Shown: one piece after another, positions 12,601 through 24,979 of the stretch
How the letters are laid out: each line of letters opens with the position of its first letter
Position numbering within the stretch: position 1 is the stretch's first letter
NCBI GenBank assembly: GCA_019095985.1
Contig: CM032661.1
Coordinates: 16,021,236-16,085,235, forward strand
Length of the DNA: 64,000 nucleotides
Origin: Streblospio benedicti
Lineage: Eukaryota > Annelida > Polychaeta > Spionida > Spionidae
Reading direction: 5' to 3'
Position numbers and translations under genes: made by a program
The notes under the pieces: model-generated
Seen by the model: the letters and a program-made list of their open reading frames with translations, nothing else
Databases searched by the model: none
Told to the model about the DNA's origin: nothing

Positions 12601-15600
12601 CAAGAGATCAAACACTATGATTTTGTGATTATTTTGTCCCGAACAGGCAGCTGTATGGGACATCACACCAGGAGTTCTCATTGTCATTACCAGCTTTACT
12701 CTGTGTTGATATAAGGTCATCTGTTAGGTTCTATTTGGCAGTGTTGTACCTTTTAAGAAATACATCTGCTTTCTCAAGGTTTTGCAACTTCCATGAAGGT
12801 TTTCTTTTCCTGATGAAGGTTTCCCTCTCAATGGCTCTTGTGTGCAATGTTCACAGATGTGCTTGTGATGTTTACTTCAAGTTTACATGATAAATGTTTA
12901 ACATGATATTATTTCCTTTCAACCATGCAATTATAATTATTAGAGTAGGACCCTCTTATCTTGAATTCTGATGTTTCAAATTCATGGATTACTCATGTCA
13001 ATACAACTTCAGATTTAAAATATTAATCTATCTGTTTCCTCCAAATTTAGGGAAACTCAATTTTTCAATACTCTCCATTCAAGTTCGGATAAAATAGTCC
13101 AACGACAATTGTTAAATGTGATGAAGCTCTAAAGTTCCAAACGTCTTTGATGCTATGCTTTAATATAAGAGAGCCACCATATTTGGAAAAGTTGACCACA
13201 TCGAAAAAACTCATGTCTTCATGACAAAAAAAAGATATTATTTCAGATCCTAGTGTGCCATAACAAAATACTATAGTTAACTTCCCATAAATTGATGTGC
13301 ACAGTTTTAAAAGTAATGCAATTGTCAATGCAGAGAAAAAACAACACACAAGCCATAAAAATATGGTGCCTGGTCCAAGACCTTGAAAGAGCCTGAGATC
13401 TTTCAAGTTCACAAGCATGCTATGGTAATAACGACTCTAACAAGCATAATAAAATCCAATTATTATCAATACATAGACTAAAATCAACAACAGATGTAGT
13501 CTTTTTTCTAATCACTAAATACTTCCCAAAGCTGTTCGGAAAACCACCAATTCGGACATGGTTTGAGTCTTCAAAAGCTACAACCTAAACGTGAAATTTA
13601 AAAAAGCTATTTTTGTTTAAATTATGTAATATGGGTTTTAATTAAATAGAATTTTCGGAGGGATAAAATTCTGTGAAGTAAAAGAAAATTGTACTTTACA
13701 TAGTGGCCATATTTAAATAATGACATGAAAGGTTAGAGAATAAATTATACAAACAATATTCTTATCAAAATGATCATTTGATACATAAAAGTCGTTAATC
13801 TTTAAAATATTCATCATATTTAAGTCTCTTAGGATTATTGAAGCAGTAAATTAAAGAAAACATTGCACGAAAGACAGATAAAACTGCCAATTGTCATGGT
13901 TATTTTCTAATAGATTAGTTATTGCCATTTTACAACCATAAATTTCATGTTATGTTTCTTATTTCTATGCATGTTGCATGTTCTGTAGTTGTTTTTTTGA
14001 GTCTGAAAAGGTTTGACTTTGCGTTACCTTTCTGAAGCCAGCAAGTCTTTATATGCGACCATAAATATGCTAATAGTAAGATTGTCATCAAATTTTATGC
14101 TAGAGTAACTGTTTACGTTTAGTGTCTTGTAGATAATTTGTAAATCATGTTTGGTGGCCTGGATAGTTTATTGTGCCTATTAAACTTTGACAAGACTAAA
14201 GTAAAAATGTCTTGTGGACACATTTATTAGATCTAAAATATGTCTTGATAGCAAAATGGTTAATGTTTTAACTTGTATACAATAACAACAATTGCCATCA
14301 GCAAGTACAATTTAGGAATCTTCCCATTGAACATTTGATTCTTTATAGATTACGTTTAGTTTTTTGGTTTTATTTACTGTAGTATTTTTAATTTTGATTT
14401 TTGTTTGAATTCTAAAATTTTATTTCATTAAAACTATATAAAATACAGCAATAAATAAAAGCAAAAGATCAGAGAATGAGACATGAAGGCATAAGCAAAC
14501 TAAATAGGATCTTTACCTAAATTACCAAAACATTACATTGCTGAACCAATTTCTGAATGATTTTGAGGCAATATTATTTACCAACTTGCTGTCCTTTTCA
14601 AAAGAAGCTTTTATTTCTATATCTATTCATTAAGGCATAGGAGGGGATATATTTATCAATTTTCAACATCAGTCTTAATATACTTACAATTTCTTCCAAC
14701 AATAAAAAATCATGACCAAATCGAAATAATGCATCTGACCACTATGATGATTGTTAGTAACATGCTCCATATGTTTTTGACATTAAATGCTGCAAAAATG
14801 GGAGATGAATAAGATTTTTATCGGGAAGTGATGTGATTTAATGGATGATCTAATTGTATTTTTGATTTTGTTCCTTAAAATTGTGATTGATAGCCAGATT
14901 CTGATTTGTGATCATATCATGATAGATGGCGATTTTAATGCACGAAACATTAGTATTTTTAAAAGTTTGTAATACCATAGGTATTGTTATTTATACGAGC
15001 AAGAAACGACCAAAGCTCATCTGATTAGCATATAGATCATTCACTATTATTTAAGTTTGCTTCTGTACAATTAGGACCACAGAACAAAGCAGTAATCTCA
15101 TAACATCTCAAAACATTTTAAGCTCCTACATTAACATGATCCACTGGCCATTGGCAAGCTCATGTGTCTGCCAGGCAAGTAAAGTTGCTCTACCAAGTAT
15201 AGTCCTACTTGCCAGACTGGACTCCAGGGGACCGGACTACTGAGTTTGCTCATAAATATCCAACTTATTATCATGAATGCATATATATTAAATATAGGAT
15301 GTAATACATATTCATTTGATAGCAAATTATATGCAATGCGAGTATAACACAGGTTATACAAATCATTCATATGGTCATTGCAAGTAAATTTTACTTACTA
15401 CATGTATTACTTGCCCAGCATAGCAAGTTGCCTATGAAGCTTAAGTATACCCCTGAACATTGACAATATGACTGCTTTTAATTCAGATAAACAAACATAG
15501 CACAATCCTTATTACATTGTAGCATTCATGTCATTGTTTATCAGAGGTACACATACTCCATCAGCATCTTGACAACTCAATACTGTTGATCCTGAGACAA

Positions 15601-16870
15601 TCCCTGGATGAAATCAGACGTGTGTCCAGGATTAAATTCATCTGCTTGCCTCTGTGCATACTCTTCAAATCTTTGATGTGATACCAAGAAGTGCTTCAAC
15701 TGAAAACAGCTTATTCTATGGGTACGTAGATAATCAGCTTAAGAGGCATTTAAATACTAAGTGCTTGATCGCCTCAGTTTATCTTCATATGAACATCCTT
15801 TACTGGTACCTCAGAGATGTGATTTTAAGGTTTTGTAAGAGATTTTAGATATTCTACTTAACCCTGCTTTGAACTGAATTCTGTATTTCCAGTTTGGCAA
15901 ATCTTCCCATCTATTTCAGATGAATTTATGAATGGATCATGCAGATTGCAGCTATCAAAGCAAAATTAGACTTTAATGGTGTAGCTATAAGATGAAATTT
16001 CATACATTTTAAGTACAATATATACTGCATAATATCAGTAATTGGGTATCTTATGTGCTTCAATTTCCAATATGACGGAATTGTCTCATAGATCATAATG
16101 ATAAAATTAATTTATGTATAAAAAAAATAACTCAAAATAAAGTAGAGCTACAAAGTAATAATGATTTTGAAAGAAATTGCATTGTACGATAATTAGTAGA
16201 ACAAGAGATTTGTAAACTTTACCAAGTAAGTAACAAGAATTTAGGGTTTGGCGATAAGTGCGGTTTAAGGTAACAGGCTTGGTAACACAACACCCAGCAG
16301 CACTGAACTAACAACCTGTAATCATGCTGAATGAACTGATTCACAAACAGGTCCTACAGATAACACACCCTCGACCAGTTGTGCACAAATTGAAAGACAT
16401 TTAAGAACGTCTCTTGAGCAATGCTTTGTGTTTCTGTCTTCTTTTAAAGGTAAATTTCTAAATAGTATTACCATTTTGTTCAGGATTCCATATTTTTAAA
16501 TATAACTGCAACTTATATAAATTGGCAGATTAAATTCAGTGTAGGTGTTAAGACAGTGCTCAAGGTATTGGCACCCTAAAAAAAACTGTTAAAACATAAG
16601 TCCATCTCCAAGGTAACAGATACTTTCTACTTTATAATGAGTAGTCGACAAAACTACTTGAGAGGGTAATGATGAATAGTGGATGTAATAACAGTTTTTG
16701 AGCACTACCAATGACTTGAGCCCTGCCTCTATTTTATTTTCAACACAGGTTTTCAAAGAAAATTTGTATCCAGTCTCCATATGATTGTTTACAAAAAGGA
16801 AATCAAGGTGAAACATGGAACATCATAGACAAAAATGTATAAAGCTCTTGATGGTCCGAGTGTAAAACAT
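9601..16870. other. Gene-poor stretch with one degraded MITE
   Basis: No exon or RNA gene is recognised. About 10789-10920 holds a worn copy of the CAGTAGAACCTC family ('cccaagccttatttaaac', 'gagcctccataaaatgac'). At 11150-11235 an imperfect direct repeat (cagtggtcac units) lies on locally more GC-rich DNA. A tRNA A-box-like string on the minus strand at about 11060-11098 has no matching B box. A 117-codon minus frame at 13065-13418 shows no known domain. Confidence 0.45.
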
Positions 16871-16876
16871 ATTCTG

Positions 16877-17200
16877 GCAGGCGTTGCCTAGGGCAACAAA
16901 TACTCGGATACTTTCTCAGCATCCGCCATCTTGTCACTTTGTACACTCAACTGAAAATTTTCAAACTTGTACACCCACTTTCTTTTTCATATAATACATG
17001 TTTCACGATAATTACAAGTAGTTCGAACAAATGGCAAGCTTATTATCTTTTTTCTATGAAAGTCATATTCTTACCTGCGGTTTATCCGTGGGAAATCCAG
17101 TGTTTATCCCGTGACAAATTCCCGTTCTTTCAGATGAAGAGTGACGTCTGCTAAATGATCCAGGTGTATGCTGCTAGAGGCCGCTGGAAGAAATTACCGT
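16877..17200 (-). promoter_or_regulatory. Candidate promoter and first exons of an unrecognised minus-strand gene
   Basis: Seen: GTTGCCTAGGGCAAC at 16883-16897 is an RFX X-box style palindrome. CCGCCATCTTG at 16923-16933 is a YY1-type motif and, read on the minus strand, contains an ATG at 16929-16927 in CAAGATGGCGG context. A strong minus-strand donor (CAG|GTAAGAAT) ends a possible leader exon at 17075. A possible acceptor (TTTTCAG) would begin the next exon at 16950. The short frame MADAEKVSEYLLP would need a donor before its stop. The YY1-over-start arrangement is common in housekeeping promoters, and X-boxes in ciliary-gene promoters. I could not find further exons, so the gene is conjectural. 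Confidence 0.3.
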
Positions 17201-17480
17201 ATGTGCTCGCATGTGTTGTGGAGGTTGTTGGAATCAAATATGAACTTTAATCTACGATGGAATACATTGATTACTTGATATGTATTATTTTACTTATTCA
17301 TAATATTTATAGATTTATACAGATTATAGCGGAGATACATCGTGTACATCGTAAATTGTGTACATCGTTGATAAATACTAGAGCTGATATGGTTGTGATG
17401 GACCTTGGAGTATTCACCTCCCCATCCCATCCTGCCATGTGAAGAAGAATGAAAAGGCGCACATATGTATAGTTGAATTT

Positions 17481-17585
17481 GACGTTGGTCATAATATCAA
17501 ACATAAAATGGACCATAAACTGATTACTAGTTGTATATAGTATAATATCAAACATAAAACGGACCATTAATTGATTTCTAGCTGT
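17481..17585 (+). repeat. Tandem duplication of about 50 bp, two diverged copies
   Basis: 'ataatatcaaacataaaa' occurs twice, each time followed by 'ggaccat' and then 'ctgattactagttgta' or 'ttgatttctagctgta'. This is a direct tandem repeat of two units. Confidence 0.8.
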
Positions 17586-17937
17586 AATTATACCAAGTAT
17601 TGATATTATTGTTAATCAATGGAAGTCATAATCTAAATCTATGTTTACAATAAAAATATAGAATATATATCATAATCATGATATGAATAATAAAGATGAG
17701 TCTGAGATATTAGCTAAAATAGAATATTAAACCGTATTACGTATTTTTTACAAAGACTAAACAAAGAAAAGATAACTGTGTCATGCATGTTTCATGCTAA
17801 AGTTTTGAGTTTTTCATCAGTTTTTTATTGTAAATAAAAAATAAAATGTATGGTTATTTGTAAAAATAGATAATCAGATTAGAAACTCAATTAATTAGTT
17901 GTTTGCTGTTTGACATCAAGAATCAATCCTCCTCTCT

Positions 17938-18302
17938 TGCGCATTCACACCTTTATGTGAACATAAGGGGTTTGCAAAGTAGAATTATATAGGGTTAACA
18001 GAAAGAATGTGACCGTGATGGGAAGCTCGGTGAGAGCATTTTCAATTTCAACTACACAGTTAAATTTTGCCCGAGCTGCCACCAATGCAGTGTGAACCTT
18101 GGATCCAAACGCCGGTCAAACCCATGTCAGGACCATGTTCGGACCATGTCGGGGGTTAGTTTTAACCTCGTCTTATTGATGATGGCCACGTCCAGACCTT
18201 ATCTACATAACCCTCCAGCTGAAGACTAGGTCACATCTAGGTGAATACCATGACTTGGTCTCAGCTTTGTCGAGAGTGTGAAATACGAATGTGAATGCCA
18301 GT
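17938..18302. mobile_element. Possible TIR element of about 365 bp
   Basis: The left side reads gcgcattcacacctttatgt. The right side, reverse-complemented, reads ggcattcacattcgtattt. This gives short imperfect inverted ends around locally GC-richer DNA with an internal 'cagtgtgaacc'. No clear target duplication was found, so it could be coincidence. Confidence 0.3.
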
Positions 18303-18408
18303 TTCATTCAATCACCACGCTGAATGTATAATACACAAACCCATTATTATCGCTAAATTAAATCAATACCCAGTACCCACCTGCAAGCAAGAAGTGCGCC
18401 CCCTCCCT

Positions 18409-18637
<229 letters not shown>

Positions 18638-20469
18638 CTCAAAAGCTGCTTTATTTTTATGCTAAGTAAAAGACTTCTTTCCACAATTTCTCTCAAAATG
18701 ATGATACATATACGTATAGTTCGGGTAGAAGAGCATTGCTGACCACTGCACGTGGCAGTGTGCTGATCCCCAGGGGCACAACCTATATACGATCGGACGC
18801 TGGATCGTCGGTCCTGCTAAAGTCATTGCTCCCAAGTCATAGCATTATGAAATTAGAATTCTGAACCTATTAATACAAATACATGTACTCTTTTTGAGGA
18901 TTTGGAATTTGTTTTTTGAACTGTACTAGTGTTCAATAAGGTTTGCAAAATACCCTTTGTCATTTCTTTATCAAGCAAAATTAATTTTATTTTCATTAGC
19001 ACATTAGCATGTAATTGTGAAAGAGCACACAACAAAGGACAAAGGGAAATACAAATGTTTGATTTCGTGACAAATAACCAATAAACAGATAAAATAAACA
19101 CTCTTTTCACACATTTTTCTCCCATTACACGAGCCATATTAGTCCATACAAACAACTGTTTGTTATTTCTGTTGGTCGAATGATTCTTTCTATTATGGTT
19201 CATCTGAATATTGGTTGTAAAAGTACACTTCTCTGTAGGTATTGTAGATTAATGGTTATTGGTTTATGTCAATAACTAAAATTTGTGTGATATTGAATAA
19301 AATTCTACAAAGGATCGAGGTGAACAAAAATATCATTGAAGTATCTGTACTCGGAAGATGTCCTCTAAATATGAGTTTAAATCATTTAGGTTAATAAGGG
19401 TATCTAACTCGTTCTCGAAGTGTTTCAATAATCTAAAAACCCTACACAAACATTGCATGGGATTTTCCTATAAATATCTTCATCATAAAGAGTTAATTTT
19501 CGTGCATTGTTTAACCAAGGTCATACTTTACCATCCAATTTGTGTTCAAAGAATCCCTTATACCATTAATTATGGTGGACACGAAAATTTGCCATAATTT
19601 TGACAGCCTCAAGACCCATAGCGAGAAAACGGTGAGAACAGTGTTACTTGATCTTACTTGCTTTTCTGACCAAATTCATAGTTTTTATTCTGCTATTCAA
19701 CTGTATACATTGGAAACTTACATGCACTACATGGACGTGCACACCCATCATAAATTGGCTTTGATAACTGACCACTTACGAAACCCCTTTACTTCCTGTA
19801 CCCACACACAAGTGTCTGGGCAAAAGTGATGTAAATGAGTAAAAAACAAACACTTTGGGGTAGCCAAATTGCCTTGTGCCAGAGAAAATAGTGTGCTAAT
19901 AACTCAATTAGCATATGAACATATGTAACCTTCATAAATTACGGTTAAATCGACCAATAAATCACAAATTATTGGTTTTCCAATAACAACCCTTGGACGA
20001 TTACATGTTCCACTAAACGGAATTCAAGTTTGACAAATTGCAGTTTTGTATGCTCCCTCCATGGAATTAGTATATAATTTGCCGTTTGTGTTTCATTGTA
20101 ATATTTTATTCAAACTATATTTTTGTTGTGCGTGGTTGAGTTCACAGTTGCCATCGTCATCGCCATCGTCAAACATTTTAATTGGATTTATAATAAATCA
20201 ACAATTTTATTTTCTAATTTACATAGTTATAATTCAAGCAGTTAATAATCTGGGGGGGGTGATAAAAGAAAGCCTTGTGAATATCTAATCATGAATAGAC
20301 CGTCTCATTGCACAGTAGACATGAAGGTAACACGTTTGCGTCACCCCCAATGACCTGGTGACACGATGCTGCTACTTCAACCCACCACATGGAATCATCT
20401 CTTGCACAGGATGTAGGTTTCTTATGTATCTGACTTTTCGAATGGGTAAATAACGGGTCCCTTTTCAAT

Positions 20470-20545
20470 TGCCACGTGACTGTTTACTGGTCCAATCACA
20501 GCACAGTTGAAATAACTCATCAACAATGTCAAATCACCATGCCTG
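20470..20545 (+). promoter_or_regulatory. Candidate promoter plus tiny first exon
   Basis: An E-box (CACGTG, from 20473), a CCAAT box (20492-20496), then ATG at 20526 followed after 20 nt by a perfect donor (CCTG|GTAAGTG at 20545/20546). The encoded start would be MSNHHAW in phase 2. No matching downstream exon was found. Joined to the acceptor upstream of ECI1 it would hit a stop at once, so it is at best a leader or the start of an unrecognised gene. Confidence 0.25.
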
Positions 20546-20804
20546 GTAAGTGTTAATCTTTTTAAAGCTTTAACAGAGATCTTAAATTAACCATACTCAC
20601 ATGGCTAGAAGATACGTATTTTTTCAATTAAACGACTATAAAATCGTTCATTTAGAATAACTGTTAAAGGGTGAAACGCTATTTTCTGCGTGAAAATCTG
20701 TATTTTTTACTGGGGTGACACAATCATGTCACTTGGCGACACAACCATATTGATGGAGGCAGAAAATATGACAATGAAAGAAAAAATAGATAAATGATTA
20801 ATAA

Positions 20805-20851
20805 ATAACATTACTCCAACAATATAATTAACATTACTCCAACAATATAAT
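20805..20851 (+). repeat. Short tandem repeat, two units of about 24 bp
   Basis: 'taacattactccaacaata' occurs twice in immediate succession just upstream of the TIR element at 20899. Confidence 0.85.
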
Positions 20852-20898
20852 TTAGATTAAATATGGTTTTGAATAATGCACTTTCTGGTGTAATGATA

Positions 20899-21240
20899 GG
20901 GAACAATCATAAATGCATGTAACGATACCGGGGGGGGGGGGTCGTCCATTTTGTGGGGCTCGAAGAAAAAGTTAACCAACCCCCCCCCCTCCCCCCCATC
21001 AACATTTTAAAAGGTTGAGTGACTTACCCCCCACCCGCTAAAGAAAAAGTCCTCTATATAGTCATTGCATTGCTAAAAGAAAATATTTGAAAAAAATATA
21101 CTGTAGCATGATAAAAAGTTCAACCCCCCTGCCCGCCAAAAGGAATCAGAAAAGTTGGACGACCCCCCCCCCCCACACACACACACATACACCTTTTGGG
21201 TGACCCCCCCCCCTCGGTATCATTATTTATGATCGTTCCC
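20899..21240. mobile_element. 342-bp MITE with GGGAAC termini (PIF/Harbinger-like)
   Basis: The left end gggaacaatcataaatgc continues to 'gataccgggg'. The right end, reverse-complemented, reads gggaacgatcataaataat and then 'gataccgagg', giving long terminal inverted repeats. The interior is rich in C and G runs. Flanking trinucleotides are ATA at left and TTA at right, close to the TWA target preference of PIF/Harbinger elements but one base apart. There is no coding capacity. The termini differ from those of the GGGACCATTCAG family at 34.6 kb. Confidence 0.75.
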
Positions 21241-22416
21241 TTAGTCTTGGCCTGGTGTGTTAATCTTGGCCCACTTGCGTCATCAACTCCATAAAGATCA
21301 CCTCGTGTGTCATTTTCAGGTTTAATATCTGACACCCATTTACTGACTTTAGGCCATCTTTGCAGAGCGTGTGCAAACTTTATAAAAGAACGATACCCCA
21401 GAAAAATCATTAAGTTTGAAAAAGAATTTTAGGCTATATATGATATCAATATCACAAATGAAGATCCCCGGATATTGCCTCTTCGCATATGTAGCAAGGA
21501 TGCCTCCAGATTCTATCGATTAAAACAAAAGATCTCCTGGTTATTGCAAAAGAGTGCAAATATCTCCATTGGAAGAACTTATTGCAGCTTAGATAAACCA
21601 TGTGAATTATGCATCAAGTATGCATAAAGACTCCAATATTACAAGAAGCCCAAAGCTCAATCGGATAAAGCTGCTGAAATTCTTAAAAAGTTCAAAGAAT
21701 TACATTATGATTATCAAGTCTTACCGATCTATTTCATCAGTTGAATGTTAATCAACTATCAAGATTCTTAAACAAGTGAAGGATGTATTCTGCATGGTAC
21801 AATTCAATCCGAACAGGTAAGTGGTGTGAAATAATGGATTTCTCTTGTGTACTCTGCGTGTTCGGCCATGCCAAATCAAACCATCATCTCTGCCTTTGTC
21901 CATTAGATCACCTTGCACAGGACCAGCCTTGCAAAAGGCAAAATGACCCCTCATTACCATGGTCATTTCACGGCCATGATTCGCCGCTTCCCGCCTTTTA
22001 ACCTAATGCCTGGAAGATACGTCCTTTGTACTTTTCCCCGCAAATGACAGGTTGGCAAACGTCGGCAGATGCAAGGTTTGCGTGTGCTACATGTTTGGTG
22101 CCTCGTTTATATGAAGTGTGTGAATCAATGTTTGAACTAATTTTACAACAATATAAGATGTGCAATTGCATCTAGTGATTTGAAACTGATTTCGTGAACT
22201 TATTGTGAATTTTCGAATTTTGTCATTTACAGATATGCTGATAGAAGGGAAATGCCTACACATTGAACAACTCATGAAAGAATGCATATTTGGCGGTTGC
22301 ACTAAGCTCTAAGAACATTTTAGATTGTACGAAGATACGGTATTCCTACGAACGCTAACCTCTGTAACACAAATAATCTATGCAATAAAATCTAAAAAAA
22401 ACAACACCATGTTATA

Positions 22417-22598
22417 CAGTAAACCTCCAATGAAGACAACCTCTATTAAAAAAGACCACCTCGGTAGTAAGACCATGGATTATATTTACTATCGTTCATT
22501 AGAAGACCACCACGAACCTCCATAGGGAGACCACCTCTCTAATAAGACCACTTGATGCTGGTCCCACGGGTGGTCTTGAAGGAGAGATTGTTCTACTG
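22417..22598 (+). mobile_element. CAGTAGAACCTC-family MITE, copy 5 (complete, TA duplication)
   Basis: TA flanks it on both sides. The left end is cagtaaacctccaatgaag and the right end gattgttctactg. The interior repeats 'agaccacctc' and 'aataagaccacttgatgc'. A short related fragment (aaagagaccacctctataat) follows near 22779. Confidence 0.88.
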
Positions 22599-22972
22599 TA
22601 GTAAACATGTCTTTAGCTTCCTCCAAAATCACAACCTTTCAAACGGCAATCATGAATTGCGTGATCTGCCGTATGACAGATGGCAGTTACCATCAACACT
22701 AAGTGTCCTTATTTTATGGTTCCATTAGATCACATTCACTTTCTTAAAAGTTTGTGAACATATGGCTTAAATTTGTATAAAGAGACCACCTCTATAATGT
22801 ACTCTAACACAAGATTACTCCGATTTGGTTACAAATAGTGACCTCTTTGCACCTATTTTATATAAACTACAATAGTTCCTTATTAAGGTGCATTTTGGAT
22901 ATTAGTTGGTTGACTTCTGGAACCTATTTCACGTGGACCCAAACGGTCCATATTTGGATCCATTCCAGACCA

Positions 22973-23205
22973 TTATTTTGGTCCGTTTCTTACTTTTACC
23001 CATCTACAGGACTGCAATTATTCATATATGGGTGCATTATGACTAATATTTAGTCCCCGGCCTGTTACCAATATACAGGTCACACTAGAAAAAAATGACC
23101 ATTCCGCACAAATTTCATATGGATCATAATGCCCAAATTTTGGGTCCGTTATTGTTATTGCTATATCGTCCCCGACTCGTCACCAATCTACAAATCACAC
23201 CAACA
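22973..23205 (+). repeat. Degenerate tandem repeat, period about 113 bp
   Basis: 'ccccggcctgttaccaata' with 'tacaggtcacac' near 23056 recurs as 'ccccgactcgtcaccaatc' with 'tacaaatcacac' near 23169. 'attttggtccgttt' and 'attttgggtccgtt' recur with similar spacing. The copies are diverged. Confidence 0.5.
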
Positions 23206-24789
23206 AAGTTAGAGCTTTCAATATTGGCCTGTATGTTAACAATGGTGAATAATCGGCATGTTTCACATTGACCACAATGGTAACCAGGTTCCTATTTGGT
23301 TGGTTGTGGTTATTATTTGATCTTAGCGTAAACACCGGTTTGTCACCTTGGATGACACTCTTCATTGCCAAGAGGACATATCATCAATCTATCGTTGTTG
23401 TTACTAACCGGATAGACGCTTTATAAGCAAAACAAGTAACACCCTATAGTATAGGCTATACCTCCGAAAACTGAACGTCTTTTCTCACAGCCTAAGGGTG
23501 CAAATAACCAAGGTAATCTGGGGGGACCTGTCCCTGTTGTCATTCATATACATTGTGTGTATTTCCCATTCAACCAATGTGGGCAAACGTGTTATTGTTC
23601 ACACCGTTTTTACATCATGAAACATTGGGATGTAACACGAGAGATGTCATCATTGTCGCCTCTCGAGTTTTTTGTCAGCAATAGTTTGTTTGCACACAAG
23701 ACGCTTCAAAGATTGATGTTTTATGTGCATTTCCCACTTAATTACAGGTAAATATACTTTGATGGGTATAGTGTTTGGAGTGTGTGATACATTCTTATTA
23801 AGTCCTGAAGGAGTGCAACTTTTATGGTGATGCGCACATGATACGTATTTTGCAAGAATATCACTGTGTGCAAACTTTTTGTAGCTGCATGGGTATGTTA
23901 TGTTGGGTCTGTCTGCATGCATATTCAGTGAACTAGTAATCTAAAATAACTAGTAAGAAAACACACGCAGTGCCCCTATTGATAATTGTAAATTCCCTTC
24001 TGTGGATCATTCTTATCCATAGAGCCAATATCACATCTGTGTGATATAAACAGAATCGGGTGTGATGTGAATGTACCCTGGTAAAGCAAGATGTTCCTGG
24101 CTGTGTGACATATAAACATGTCCTAGCACCAAAAGTTTCTGCTAGCAGGAACAGTTGTTTTATATCATGGTTACTAACGGGTATGCAGAAATGATTACAA
24201 TTTCTATGCTTGAAGAAATATATTGACAAAGTAATTAACATGTAATTGCTTGTGTCACAGCGGAGTTGTCGTAACATATGATTATGTCACCAGGTGATTT
24301 TTATGGGAGTTATTTTTTTAGACAGAAAAGGTTATCTATACACACAGTTAGTCTATACCGTTTCACTTATTAGAAAAAAATGCATAAATAACATATAATA
24401 TCTCCATAAATAACCACAAAACACATAGTATATTACAATTTATATTTTCCTTGTTTGCACAGTTAGCTGAAAGATTTGAATTCAATATCATGAATGTAGG
24501 CCCAATGTAATAGTAAAATACAAATAGATAAAGCTACCATTGTGGACATAGCATATGAATCTCAACTTCTTCATCTATTTCGGGCTTATTATTCATTTCA
24601 CATCAAGTTATTTTGAAAATAACTTGTACGACTACTTACAGGCAGTGGGGAAAATGTTGCTATGAACTGAAGAGGCATCATGTTTTGCTTTGAATTATCA
24701 TTTTTAAATGCAACTCTGTTATGGCAAGCAAGCTCCGACCACTACATTGACATAGCTGAAGACATAGCTTACATTTGACTATAACAAGT

Positions 24790-24970
24790 GGCCCTGAACG
24801 GACTCGAACTCACGACCCCAAGGTTGTGAGACCAGAATGATATCATCATCCCAAGCAACGGACTGTTAAAAGGTTACACAGACGAACCATCGTCTCTGTA
24901 ATCCCCAGCCTACATACTTGGTCAGTTATCATCTTAACACAGAGGTTGTGGGTTCGAATCCCATCTAATG
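24790..24970. repeat. tRNA-derived SINE-like traces, two B boxes in opposite orientation
   Basis: On the minus strand GAGTTCGAGTCC (plus 24800-24811), and on the plus strand GGGTTCGAATCCC (24950-24962), match the pol III B box of tRNA genes. The intervening sequence does not fold into a full tRNA cloverleaf as far as I can see. Two degraded SINE heads are the likeliest reading. Confidence 0.5.
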
Positions 24971-24979
24971 ACGTATGGG

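Noticed and set aside
13065-13418. 117-codon minus frame with hydrophobic segments
   Set aside because: No family resemblance; hydrophobic runs are expected from AT-rich DNA.
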